Source: an uncultured Oscillospiraceae bacterium (lineage in GTDB: Bacteria > Bacillota > Clostridia > Oscillospirales > Oscillospiraceae). From it: a stretch of 64,000 bases of DNA. A program made the translations under genes and the position numbers. The notes beneath the pieces were generated by a model, which ran no database searches, had not been told where the DNA came from, and saw only the letters and a program-made list of their open reading frames with translations. Of the stretch, positions 8,534 through 16,303 are shown piece after piece. Every line of letters starts with the position of its first letter. Position 1 is the stretch's first letter. The stretch is taken from NCBI GenBank assembly GCA_947623745.1, contig CANQHN010000005.1:62001-126000 (forward strand), given 5' to 3'.

Positions 8534-8560
8534 AGTCTGACCTCACAGTCTGAAGTGGTT

Positions 8561-8586
8561 TCTTACAGTGGTATCTTACAGTAGTA
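8561..8586. repeat. Two 13-bp tandem repeats in the lipoprotein leader
   Basis: TCTTACAGTGGTA followed directly by TCTTACAGTAGTA (12 of 13 identical), at and just downstream of the -10 box of the minus-strand lipoprotein promoter. The position suits an operator for a protein that binds direct repeats. Confidence 0.6.
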
Positions 8587-8614
8587 TTTTATCAATCGCG
8601 CCGCAAACTATCAA
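8586..8614 (-). promoter_or_regulatory. Promoter of the lipoprotein gene
   Basis: Minus strand: TTGATA, 17 bp, TAAAAT. Confidence 0.65.
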
Positions 8615-8789
8615 GTAAAAATATGGAAATTCCGGCCCTCCCGCCGTGCCGTTTACGCTGCCGATTTGACCGTTTAGGGGCCGGACCGCTTTTCAGCCGG
8701 CGTCAGGGCGGCTGTCCGGGGCCCGCGTGCCTTTTATGGCCGGGGATGCTGCGCCGCATTTGGACCGGTGAGAAATTTTTCGCGGCGCC

Positions 8790-8818
8790 TTGCAACCCGG
8801 CGGCCCGGATGCTATAAT
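8790..8818 (+). promoter_or_regulatory. Promoter of the LytTR regulator gene
   Basis: TTGCAA, 17 bp, TATAAT, nearly 175 bp before the start codon, so the transcript has a long untranslated leader. Between the lipoprotein start (8533) and this promoter no gene is seen apart from the lipoprotein promoter and repeats. Confidence 0.75.
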
Positions 8819-8824
8819 TTGACT

Positions 8825-8990
8825 AGCTTGGATTTGGGCGGAGAGCCCCACGCCCTGCGGGGAAATGGGGCGAAAGACGCCGAAAAATGGTGAGATTGGA
8901 CCCGGGGCGCCCCGGCACACCCTCGCACGATGGAGGGAGGCCGGCGGCGCGGGGCATGGGGCCCCGCCCCGGGAGAGAGGGGGTAATTCT
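8825..8990 (+). other. Long GC-rich 5' leader of the response regulator
   Basis: About 165 nt of untranslated RNA with several potential stems, including GCGGGGC / GCCCCGC close to the ribosome binding site. No known riboswitch class was recognised and there is no clear terminator. Confidence 0.4.
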
Positions 8991-9737
8991 ATGCGCATCG
9001 CGGTCTGCGACGACAATGCCCTGGACCGGGAGATGATCCGCGACCTGCTGAGCGCGGGCTTTTCCGGCACCCAGCTCAGCCCTGAATTCACCCTCTATGA
9101 GAGCGGGCACAACCTGGTTGACGACATCCAGGACGGGATGTGGTTCGACGTGGTGTTTCTGGACATCTATATGGAGGATCACCTGGGCATCGACACCGCC
9201 CGCCGCCTGCGGGAGCTGGAGTACTCGGGGGAAATCGTGTTCCTCACCGCCTCCCCGGACTTCGCCATCGACGGCTACGACGTCTCCGCCGCCGGCTATA
9301 TCCTCAAGCCCATCAGCATGGAGAAGCTGGCGGGCGTGGTGTCCCGCGTCACCCGGAACCTGAAGGAGCGCACCTACACCGTCAACCAGCGCACCAAAGT
9401 GGTCCGCGTTCCCCTGTCCGAGATCCTCTACGTGGAGAGCAGCAATACCAAGTGCATCCTTCACCGGGCGGACGGGAGCGGCTACACCATATACAAGCGG
9501 CTGGACGGCATCGAGCGGGAGTTGAACGACAAGCGGTTCCTGCGCTGCCACCAGAGCTACCTGGTCAATATGGACTACGTCCGCCAGGTGGATAAGCAGG
9601 TCCTGCTGACCACGGGGGAAGTGGTGCTGGTCCGCCAGAGGAACCAGCGGGCCATCCGCCAGGCCTACCTGGCCTACACCACCCAGCGGAAGCGGGAGCG
9701 CGGGGAGCCGGAGGTCCGGCCGCCCGAGGAGAAATAG
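8991..9737 (+). CDS. LytTR-family response regulator (orphan)
   Basis: 248 residues. The receiver domain spans about 1-120: the acidic pair is VCDDN, the phosphoacceptor Asp lies in FLDIYM, then FLTASPDF, and the switch lysine is in ILKPIS. A LytTR DNA-binding domain spans about 140-235 (VPLSEILYVESSNTKC, ERELNDKRFLRCHQSYLVNM). The family normally controls extracellular or surface functions and binds paired direct repeats. No histidine kinase gene is adjacent. The start is the ATG after GAGAGAGGGGG; upstream in-frame codons lack a ribosome binding site. Confidence 0.92.
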   Translation: MRIAVCDDNALDREMIRDLLSAGFSGTQLSPEFTLYESGHNLVDDIQDGMWFDVVFLDIYMEDHLGIDTARRLRELEYSGEIVFLTASPDFAIDGYDVSAAGYILKPISMEKLAGVVSRVTRNLKERTYTVNQRTKVVRVPLSEILYVESSNTKCILHRADGSGYTIYKRLDGIERELNDKRFLRCHQSYLVNMDYVRQVDKQVLLTTGEVVLVRQRNQRAIRQAYLAYTTQRKRERGEPEVRPPEEK

Positions 9738-9881
9738 CCGCCGCGCCCGCCTGAAATTTGCCGATTTCAACGACAGACGCGACGTTTTCTACATTTGCGG
9801 GACAGACAGGCAGTTTTCTGCTATACTGTGGCCGAGTGAAGGATAGTTCTCTTAGTGCCTTTTAGAGAGGAGTGTTTCGAT

Positions 9882-10937
9882 ATGCTCGACAGGATAAAGC
9901 GCTCCGGCGTGCTGTGCCTGGCCCTGCTGACGCTGGCCGGCTGCGCCGCCAAGCCAAGTGAGGCTGCGCCAGCCCCCGCCCCTGCGCAGTCCGTTCCCGC
10001 CGCCCCCGCGGAGGTCCAGGCCCCGGAGGACCCCGAGATCAGCTATGAGGACGCGTTCGTGGACGCGGTGGACCTGGAGACCGTGGAGATCGAGGACGAG
10101 GCCGTGGCCCTGGCCGCCTCCGCCCCCGCCGTGCCCAGCTACCTCACCGTCTCCGCCCCCGGCACCAAGGCCAACCGCAGCAGCAAGGCCGTGATCGACT
10201 ACTCGAATGCCAAGGACGGCTATGTGATGGTGCAGTTCACCGGCTCCACCACGAAGCGCCTGAAGGCGCTGGTCACCGGCCCCACCACCAAGTACCAGTA
10301 CAACCTGGCCCCGGGCAAGTGGGCCACCCTGCCCCTGTCCGACGGCAACGGCAGCTACCAGATCGGGATCTACGAGAACGTGAAGGACACCTCCTATGCC
10401 GCGGTGGTCACCCAGAGCCTGAACGTCACCCTGACGGATGAGTTCGCCCCCTTCCTGCGCTCCAACCAGTACGTGGACTTCGAGGCCGCGCCCGATACCA
10501 TCGCCAAGGCGGAGGAGCTGTGCGCCGGCCTCACCAAGCCGCTGGAGAAGGTGGAGGCTGTCTACACCTACGTGGTCAACAACCTGACCTACGACAAGCA
10601 GCTGGCCGCCACCGTCCAGAGCGGATACCTGCCCGCGCTGGACAAGGTGCTCTCCAACAAGACGGGCATCTGCTTCGACTACGCCGCCCTGATGACCGGG
10701 ATGCTCCGCAGCCAGGGCGTGCCCTGCAAGCTGGTGGTGGGCTACGCCAGCACCGCCTACCACGCGTGGATCAGCGTATGGTCCGAGAGCGACGGGTGGA
10801 TCGAGGGCGTGGTCTATTTCGACGGCACCTCCTGGCAGCGGATGGACCCCACCTTCGCCTCCTCCGGTAAGCAGAGCGAGTCTATCATGCAGTACATCGG
10901 CAACGGCCAGAACTACTCCGCCAAGTACTTCTATTGA
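9882..10937 (+). CDS. Transglutaminase-like lipoprotein
   Basis: 351 residues. Signal peptide with lipobox TLAGC, an Ala/Pro-rich linker, a beta-rich middle domain and a C-terminal transglutaminase-like (papain-fold) domain. The Cys-His-Asp triad is visible as KTGICFDYAALMTGMLRSQG (Cys), AYHAWISVW (His) and QRMDPTF (Asp). Members act on surface proteins as proteases or cross-linkers. The ATG at 9882 follows AGAGAGGAG. A terminator after it separates it from the pilus-like operon. Confidence 0.9.
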   Translation: MLDRIKRSGVLCLALLTLAGCAAKPSEAAPAPAPAQSVPAAPAEVQAPEDPEISYEDAFVDAVDLETVEIEDEAVALAASAPAVPSYLTVSAPGTKANRSSKAVIDYSNAKDGYVMVQFTGSTTKRLKALVTGPTTKYQYNLAPGKWATLPLSDGNGSYQIGIYENVKDTSYAAVVTQSLNVTLTDEFAPFLRSNQYVDFEAAPDTIAKAEELCAGLTKPLEKVEAVYTYVVNNLTYDKQLAATVQSGYLPALDKVLSNKTGICFDYAALMTGMLRSQGVPCKLVVGYASTAYHAWISVWSESDGWIEGVVYFDGTSWQRMDPTFASSGKQSESIMQYIGNGQNYSAKYFY

Positions 10938-10992
10938 CCGCCGCGGACCGGACGAAAACTTTTCCTTTACGAACCGGGCAAAAGAGTATAAA

Positions 10993-11026
10993 ATGGGCTT
11001 GCGATTTCCGCAAGCCCATTTTTTTT
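10993..11026 (+). terminator. Terminator of the transglutaminase gene
   Basis: 11-bp stem ATGGGCTTGCG / CGCAAGCCCAT, loop ATTTC, then eight T residues. Confidence 0.9.
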
Positions 11027-11070
11027 GCCCGCCTGGCCGGGGCGGGTCTTGGATTGGAGAGCTGCTGGAC

Positions 11071-12117
11071 ATGGAAAAACGGAAATTATCCAACGACGAG
11101 ATCAGCGCCCTGTGTCTGGGCCTGTCGATGCTCCTCCACGCCGGCGTGGGGGTGGGGGACGGCCTGTCCCTGCTGGCCGAGGAGGAGTCCGATGCCGCCC
11201 ACCGCGCCCTGCTGGCCCAGATGGCGCAGCGGGTGGACGACGGCGCCCCCCTGGCCGCCGCCTTCCGGGAGACGGAGCGCTTCCCCGACTATGTCTGCGG
11301 GCTGCTGGAGGTGGGCGAGGCCGCCGGCCGCACCGAGGAGGCCCTGTCGGCCCTGTCCCACCACTATGAGGACCGCGCCCGCCTGGACCACCAGGTCCGC
11401 GCCTCCCTGCTCTACCCCGCCATCCTGCTGGTGATCATGCTGGCGGTCATCGCGGTGCTCCTGGTGCGGGTGCTGCCCGTGTTCAACGAGGTGTACGCCT
11501 ACCTGGGCGGCAGCCTGACCGGCGTGGCCGGGGGCCTGCTGGCCCTGGGACAGGCCCTGGACCGGGCCATGCCTGTGCTGTGCGTCCTGCTGGGGGCCGT
11601 GGTGGTGTTCCTGGCCGTTTTCGCCGCGTCCGCGTCCTTCCGGGACAGGGTGATGTCCCTCTGGCGCAAAAAGATGGGGGACAGGGGGATCTCCCGCAAG
11701 ATCAACACCGCCCGCTTCGCCCAGTCCCTGTCCATGGGCCTGAGCAGCGGCCTGCCCCTGGAGGAGGCTTTGTCCATGGCCGCCTCCCTGCTGGAGAGCG
11801 TGCCCGCCGCCAAGGGCCGGTGCCTGGATTGCCTGAAGCGGCTGGAGAACGGCGAGGGCCTGGCCGCCGCCATGCGGGAGTCCGGGGCGCTGCCCCGGGC
11901 CGAGTGCCGCCTGCTGGACCTGGGCCTGCGCAGCGGCACCGGGGACACCGCCATGGAGCAGATCGCCCGCCGCCTGTCTGAGGAGAGCGAGACCGCCCTG
12001 GAGGAGAAGGTGGGCCAGGTGGAGCCCGCCCTGGTGATGGTCACCTCCGTGCTGGTGGGCCTGATCCTGCTGTCCGTCATGCTGCCCCTCATGAACATCA
12101 TGACCGCCATAGGGTAA
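11071..12117 (+). CDS. Type II secretion/type IV pilus platform protein (GspF/PilC family)
   Basis: 348-residue inner-membrane platform protein with the family's duplicated architecture. Two cytoplasmic GspF helical domains (about 10-120, with LLHAGVGVGDGLSLLAEE and LLEVGEAAGRTEEAL; and about 210-320, with SMGLSSGLPLEEALSMAA and LDLGLRSGTGDTAMEQIA) are each followed by membrane helices. It would recruit pilin subunits and couple to the ATPase encoded at the end of the same cluster. The ATG at 11071 follows a GGAG site. First gene of a six-gene operon with gaps or overlaps of at most 19 bp. Confidence 0.88.
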   Translation: MEKRKLSNDEISALCLGLSMLLHAGVGVGDGLSLLAEEESDAAHRALLAQMAQRVDDGAPLAAAFRETERFPDYVCGLLEVGEAAGRTEEALSALSHHYEDRARLDHQVRASLLYPAILLVIMLAVIAVLLVRVLPVFNEVYAYLGGSLTGVAGGLLALGQALDRAMPVLCVLLGAVVVFLAVFAASASFRDRVMSLWRKKMGDRGISRKINTARFAQSLSMGLSSGLPLEEALSMAASLLESVPAAKGRCLDCLKRLENGEGLAAAMRESGALPRAECRLLDLGLRSGTGDTAMEQIARRLSEESETALEEKVGQVEPALVMVTSVLVGLILLSVMLPLMNIMTAIG

Positions 12118-12123
12118 AAGACC

Positions 12124-12480
12124 ATGGAGAGAAGAACGAAGAAGCGCCTGTTCGGCGCGCTGCGGGGGCTGCTTCTGCCGGTGGCGGCCCTGGCGGTCCT
12201 GCTGTGCTTTTTCACCGGCGTGTCCAATTTGCAGAGCAGCAGCGGCGACGAGGGAAAGCGGCAGCTGGAGGAGTCCATCCGCCGCACCGCCGCCGCCTGT
12301 TACGCCGCCGAGGGCATCTACCCGCCCACCGTGACCTACATGGAGCAGAACTACGGCCTCCAGGTGGACGAGAACCGGTACGCCGTGGACTACCGGGTCT
12401 TCGCCTCCAACCTGATGCCGGATTTCACGGTGCTGGAGCGGACCGGGGAGCCGGGGGCTCTCGGAGAGACAGAGGGGTGA
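12124..12480 (+). CDS. Small membrane-anchored pilin-like protein 1
   Basis: 118 residues: basic N-terminus, one membrane helix at about 12-35 and an alpha-helical start of the exported part (GKRQLEESIRRTAAACYAAEGIYPP) followed by a short beta region. This is the lollipop layout of pseudopilins. There is no canonical prepilin site (Gly before a hydrophobic residue with Glu at +5). It lies 6 bp behind the platform gene, which supports a role in the same apparatus. No named family recognised. Confidence 0.7.
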   Translation: MERRTKKRLFGALRGLLLPVAALAVLLCFFTGVSNLQSSSGDEGKRQLEESIRRTAAACYAAEGIYPPTVTYMEQNYGLQVDENRYAVDYRVFASNLMPDFTVLERTGEPGALGETEG

Positions 12481-12487
12481 GGAAAGG

Positions 12488-12979
12488 ATGACGCGCCGCC
12501 GCAAACAAAAACATGAGATCACCGGCCTTATCGCCCTGGTGCTCTTCGGCGTGTTCGCCGTGTGCATCCTGTCGGTGCTGCTCACCGGGGCGGACGTGTA
12601 CCACCGCCTCACGGTGCGGGACCGGGACGCCTACGCCCGGCGGACCTGCGTACAGTACATCGCCACCAAGGTCCGGCAGGCACAGTCCGGCTCCGCCGTG
12701 TCGGTCACGAATTTTGACGGCGCGGACGCCCTTGCCCTGGCCGAGGACATCGACGGGGAGACCTACGTCACCCGGATCTACTGCTGCGGCGGGTGGCTGC
12801 GGGAGCTGTTCACCGCAGAGGGTGGGGAGTTCCACCCCGAGGACGGAGAGAAGGTCATCGAGGCCCGAGATATGCAGCTGGAGCTGGAGGACGGCCTGCT
12901 GACCGCCGTCATCACCGACGGCGCGGGGACGGAGACAGAGCTGTCCCTGTTCCTCCGGGGAGAGGGGGCGGCGGCATGA
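12488..12979 (+). CDS. Small membrane-anchored protein 2 (DUF4860-like)
   Basis: 163 residues: basic N-terminus, single membrane helix (about 12-34), then an exported domain with a predicted helix after YHRLTVRDRDAYARRTCVQYIATKV and several beta strands. It resembles the DUF4860 family of clostridial pilus-associated proteins, by recollection only. Its last codons overlap the next start by ATGA. Probable minor pilin-like subunit of the operon. Confidence 0.7.
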   Translation: MTRRRKQKHEITGLIALVLFGVFAVCILSVLLTGADVYHRLTVRDRDAYARRTCVQYIATKVRQAQSGSAVSVTNFDGADALALAEDIDGETYVTRIYCCGGWLRELFTAEGGEFHPEDGEKVIEARDMQLELEDGLLTAVITDGAGTETELSLFLRGEGAAA

Positions 12980-13416
12980 GGAGCAAAGCGCCCCTGGCCC
13001 TGATGGAGCAGGCCGTCATGGTCCTGGTGTTCGCCCTGGCGGCCGCCCTGTGCCTGCGGGTGTTTGTCTGGTCGGACCAGACCTCCAGGCGGGGCGAGGC
13101 CCGGGACCGGGCCCTTGTGACCGCCCAGTCCATGGCCGAGATCTATAAAAGCTGCCAAGGCGACGTGGACGAGGCCATCGCCCGGATGGGCGGCGTGACG
13201 GGCGCCGGCGGCGATTGGACCCTGATCCTGGACGGGGAGGGGGAGACCGTGGACGATTTCGGCGGCGTCCTCCGCGCCCAGATCCTCGCCCCGGAGCGCA
13301 GCCAGGACGGGCGGCTCTGGACCACGCAGGTCAACGTGTGGGCCCTCCGAAACGGAGAGGCGGATGGGGAGCCCCTGTGCACCCTCCCCATTGCGTACCA
13401 GGGGGAGGCGGCCTGA
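12976..13416 (+). CDS. Small membrane-anchored pilin-like protein 3
   Basis: 146 residues. N-terminus APLALMEQAVMVLVFALAAAL closely imitates a mature type IV pilin helix: after Pro, the run L-A-L-M-E places Glu at +5, although Pro rather than Gly is at -1. The helix is followed by an extended helix (RRGEARDRALVTAQSMAEIYKS) and a beta-rich C-terminal part. Best pilin candidate in the operon. Start overlaps the preceding stop, so translation is coupled. Confidence 0.75.
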   Translation: MRSKAPLALMEQAVMVLVFALAAALCLRVFVWSDQTSRRGEARDRALVTAQSMAEIYKSCQGDVDEAIARMGGVTGAGGDWTLILDGEGETVDDFGGVLRAQILAPERSQDGRLWTTQVNVWALRNGEADGEPLCTLPIAYQGEAA

Positions 13417-13417
13417 C

Positions 13418-13846
13418 ATGAACGAGGAAAAACGCAGATTTTCTCCGCCCATGGTGGGCGGCAGCTCCCTGCTGGTGATTTTCGCCGTGCTGTGCCTGAC
13501 CATCTTCGCGCTGCTGTCCCTGTCCACCGTCCAGGCGGACGACCGGCTGGGGGACGCGGCGGCGGAGGCCGTCACCGGCTACTACGCCGCCGACATCCAG
13601 GCGGAGATCATCCTGGCCCGGCTGCGGACCGGGGAGATCCCCGAGTGGGTGACGGTGACGGACAGCGGCGTGCTCACCGCCAGCTATGCCTGCCCCATCT
13701 CGAACACCCAGGAGCTCCAGGTGGAGGTGGTTTTCCCCGGCGGCCTGGGGGACGACTACGAAATCGTCCGCTGGCAGGCCGTCTCCACCGCCGACTGGCA
13801 GCCGGACGACAGCCTGACCGTCTGGGACGGCGAGCCAATCTTCTGA
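13418..13846 (+). CDS. Small membrane-anchored pilin-like protein 4
   Basis: 142 residues: short basic tail, membrane helix about 14-38, then an alpha helix (DRLGDAAAEAVTGYYAADIQAE) and beta strands ending at a typical short C-terminus. Same layout as the preceding three proteins, without an obvious prepilin cleavage site. Starts 2 bp after the preceding stop. Confidence 0.7.
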   Translation: MNEEKRRFSPPMVGGSSLLVIFAVLCLTIFALLSLSTVQADDRLGDAAAEAVTGYYAADIQAEIILARLRTGEIPEWVTVTDSGVLTASYACPISNTQELQVEVVFPGGLGDDYEIVRWQAVSTADWQPDDSLTVWDGEPIF

Positions 13847-13865
13847 CATCGGGAGGTTTTTGCAC

Positions 13866-14921
13866 ATGGAAATCACGGATTATCTGCGCCTTGCTGTGGA
13901 GCACGGCGCGTCCGATTTGTTCATCGTGGCCGGCAGCCAGGTGAGCTACAAGGTCAAGGGCACCATCCGGACCATCAGCGAGGGGAAGGTGTTCCCCCCG
14001 GAGACCGAGCGGCTGATCTCTGACCTGTATGTCCAGGCCAGGCGGGACATGGACCGCTACCGCCAGGTGGGGGACGACGACTTCTCCTTCGCCCTCCCGG
14101 GCCTGGCCCGGTTCCGGGTCAACGCCTACCGCCAGCGGGGCTCCATGGCCGCCGTGGTGCGGGTGGTGGCCTTCGATATCCCGGACTGGAGGGCGCTGCA
14201 CATCCCGGAGCAGGTCATCGAGCTGGCTGAGGTGGACCACGGCATGATCCTGGTCACCGGCACCGCCGGCAGCGGCAAGTCCACCACCCAGGCCTGCATC
14301 ATCGACCGGGTGAACCAGACCCGCAGCTGCCACATCATCACCCTGGAGGACCCCATCGAGTACCTCCACCGGGATCGGAAGAGCATCATCAGCCAGCGGG
14401 AGATCGCCATCGACACGGAGAACTACCTCACCGCCCTGCGCTCCTGTCTGCGGCAGGCCCCGGACGTGATCCTGCTGGGGGAGATGCGGGACCACGAGAC
14501 CATCCGCACCGCCATGACCGCCGCCGAGACCGGCCACCTGCTCATCGCCACCCTGCATACCAGCGGCGCCGTCAATACCATCGACCGGATCATCGACTCC
14601 TTCCCGCCGGTCCAGCAGGCCCAGATCCGCATCCAGCTCAGCGCGGTGCTCCACACGGTGGTGTCCCAGCAGCTGATCCCCAGCGTGGACGGCGGCCTGG
14701 TGCCCGCCTACGAGATCATGCACATGAACGGGGCCATCAAGAGCATGATCCGGGACAGCAAAAGCCACCAGATCGACAACGCCATCGCCTCCGGCGGCGC
14801 CGAGGGCATGATCACTATGGACCAGTCCATCCTGAACCTGTACAAGCAGGGCCTCATCGACAAGGAGACCGCGCTGAGCTTCGCCGTCAATGAGGAGCAG
14901 CTCAAGCGCCGCCTGGGCTGA
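13866..14921 (+). CDS. pilT: PilT-type secretion ATPase
   Basis: 351-residue hexameric motor ATPase. After an N-terminal PAS-like domain (DYLRLAVEHGASDLFI) come Walker A (GTAGSGKSTT), the Asp box (LEDPIEYLH), Walker B (VILLGEMRDHETI), the His box (LIATLHTSGA) and the PilT-specific C-terminal AIRNLIRE-like motif, here AIKSMIRDSK. This pattern is that of retraction ATPases (PilT), not of PilB/GspE assembly ATPases, which are longer and have a tetracysteine site. It is the only ATPase in the operon. The ATG follows a GGGAGG site. Confidence 0.9.
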   Translation: MEITDYLRLAVEHGASDLFIVAGSQVSYKVKGTIRTISEGKVFPPETERLISDLYVQARRDMDRYRQVGDDDFSFALPGLARFRVNAYRQRGSMAAVVRVVAFDIPDWRALHIPEQVIELAEVDHGMILVTGTAGSGKSTTQACIIDRVNQTRSCHIITLEDPIEYLHRDRKSIISQREIAIDTENYLTALRSCLRQAPDVILLGEMRDHETIRTAMTAAETGHLLIATLHTSGAVNTIDRIIDSFPPVQQAQIRIQLSAVLHTVVSQQLIPSVDGGLVPAYEIMHMNGAIKSMIRDSKSHQIDNAIASGGAEGMITMDQSILNLYKQGLIDKETALSFAVNEEQLKRRLG

Positions 14922-14975
14922 CCCCGCGGAGCGGGGGACAGGGGGAGGAAACATCACATTTTTGGGGGAGCAGAC

Positions 14976-16076
14976 ATGGTTAAGCTGCTGATCGTCTTTG
15001 GGACCAGGCCGGAGGCCATCAAAATGTGCCCGCTGGTGAAGGAGTTCCGCCGCCGGGGCAGAATGGAGGTCCGGGTGTGCGTCACCGGCCAGCACCGGGA
15101 GATGCTGGACCAGGTGCTGGGGCTGTTCGAGGTGGTCCCGGACTACGACCTGCAGATCATGCAGAAGGGACAGACCCTCTACGACGTCACCACCAGGGTC
15201 CTGTGCGGGATGAAGGAGGTGCTGGAGGACTGCCGGCCGGATCTGGTATTCGTCCATGGCGACACCACCACGGCCTTCGCCTCGTCCCTGGCCAGCCTGT
15301 ACCAGCAGATCCCCGTGGCCCACGTGGAGGCGGGGCTGCGCACCAACAACATCTACTCCCCCTTCCCGGAGGAGTACAACCGGCAGGCCATCGGCCTGGT
15401 GGCCCGGTATCACTTCTCCCCCACCCGGAGGGCGGCGGACAACCTGCTCCGGGAGGGGAAGCCGGCGGAGCACATCTTTGTGACCGGCAACACCGTGATC
15501 GACGCGATGCAGACCACGGTGCGGCCGGACTACGACAGCGAGATCACCCGCTGGGCCAAGGACAGCCGCCTGCTCATGATGACCGCCCACCGCCGGGAGA
15601 ACCTGGGGGAGCCCATGCGCGGCATGTTCCGGGCGATCCGCCGGGTGGCGGAGGAGTATCCGGACGTGAAGGTGCTCTACCCCGTCCACCCCAACCCGGC
15701 GGTGCGGAGGGTGGCCAGTGAGGTCCTGGGGGGCTGTGGCCGGATCAGGCTCATCGAGCCCCTGGACCCCTTCGACTTCCACAACCTGATGAACCACGCC
15801 TACCTCATCCTGTCGGACAGCGGCGGCGTCCAGGAGGAGGCCCCCGCCCTGGGGAAGCCCGTGCTGGTCATGCGCGACACCACGGAGCGGCCGGAGGGCG
15901 TGGAGGCCGGGACGCTGGAACTGGTGGGGACCCGGGAGGAGCCCATCTACCGCGCCTGCCGGTCGCTGCTGGACGATCCGGAGAAGTACCAGAGGATGAG
16001 CCGGGCCCAGAACCCGTACGGGGACGGCAGGGCCAGCCAGCGCATCGCGGACATCATCGAGCGGGACTTCCTGTGA
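14976..16076 (+). CDS. wecB: UDP-N-acetylglucosamine 2-epimerase (non-hydrolysing)
   Basis: 366 residues. Interconverts UDP-GlcNAc and UDP-ManNAc, the precursor for wall teichoic acid linkage units or capsule. GT-B fold with GTRPEAIKM at the N-terminus, the HGDTTTAFASSLASLYQ and HVEAGLRT segments, TAHRREN, VHPNP and the nucleotide-binding SDSGGVQEEAPALGKP near the C-terminus. Full length. It sits 54 bp after the ATPase gene and ahead of a terminator, so it could be the last gene of the same transcript. Confidence 0.95.
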   Translation: MVKLLIVFGTRPEAIKMCPLVKEFRRRGRMEVRVCVTGQHREMLDQVLGLFEVVPDYDLQIMQKGQTLYDVTTRVLCGMKEVLEDCRPDLVFVHGDTTTAFASSLASLYQQIPVAHVEAGLRTNNIYSPFPEEYNRQAIGLVARYHFSPTRRAADNLLREGKPAEHIFVTGNTVIDAMQTTVRPDYDSEITRWAKDSRLLMMTAHRRENLGEPMRGMFRAIRRVAEEYPDVKVLYPVHPNPAVRRVASEVLGGCGRIRLIEPLDPFDFHNLMNHAYLILSDSGGVQEEAPALGKPVLVMRDTTERPEGVEAGTLELVGTREEPIYRACRSLLDDPEKYQRMSRAQNPYGDGRASQRIADIIERDFL

Positions 16077-16122
16077 GCCCGCGAAAAGGAGACAGCGCCA
16101 TCGCGGTTTTCGCCCGCGTTCA

Positions 16123-16153
16123 GCCGCGCCCGCCCTGCGGGCGCGGCCTTTTT
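16123..16153 (+). terminator. Terminator after wecB
   Basis: 10-bp stem GCCGCGCCCG / CGGGCGCGGC, loop CCCTG, then TTTTT. Confidence 0.85.
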
Positions 16154-16187
16154 GCGCAATTTACGGCGAAAAGTGAGAAATTTCCAC

Positions 16188-16232
16188 TTCCACTTGCCGG
16201 GTGGATGTGGTATAGTAACAATGTATTACTAT
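16188..16232 (+). promoter_or_regulatory. rlmB promoter with overlapping palindrome
   Basis: TTCCAC, 17 bp, TATAGT (16188-16216). The -10 box is embedded in the perfect inverted repeat ATAGTAA-N7-TTACTAT (16212-16232), which is well placed for a repressor. Confidence 0.6.
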
Positions 16233-16303
16233 GATTAGACAAAACTGTACTGTGCCCGCCGGGCCCGCCCGGCGGCGCACATCCCGATAAGGAGGTCCGC
16301 CCC

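Noticed and set aside
10972-11000. Promoter-like TTTACG ... TATAAA before the pilus operon
   Set aside because: The spacer is only 15 bp and the expected start would fall in the strong terminator stem, so it cannot drive the operon.
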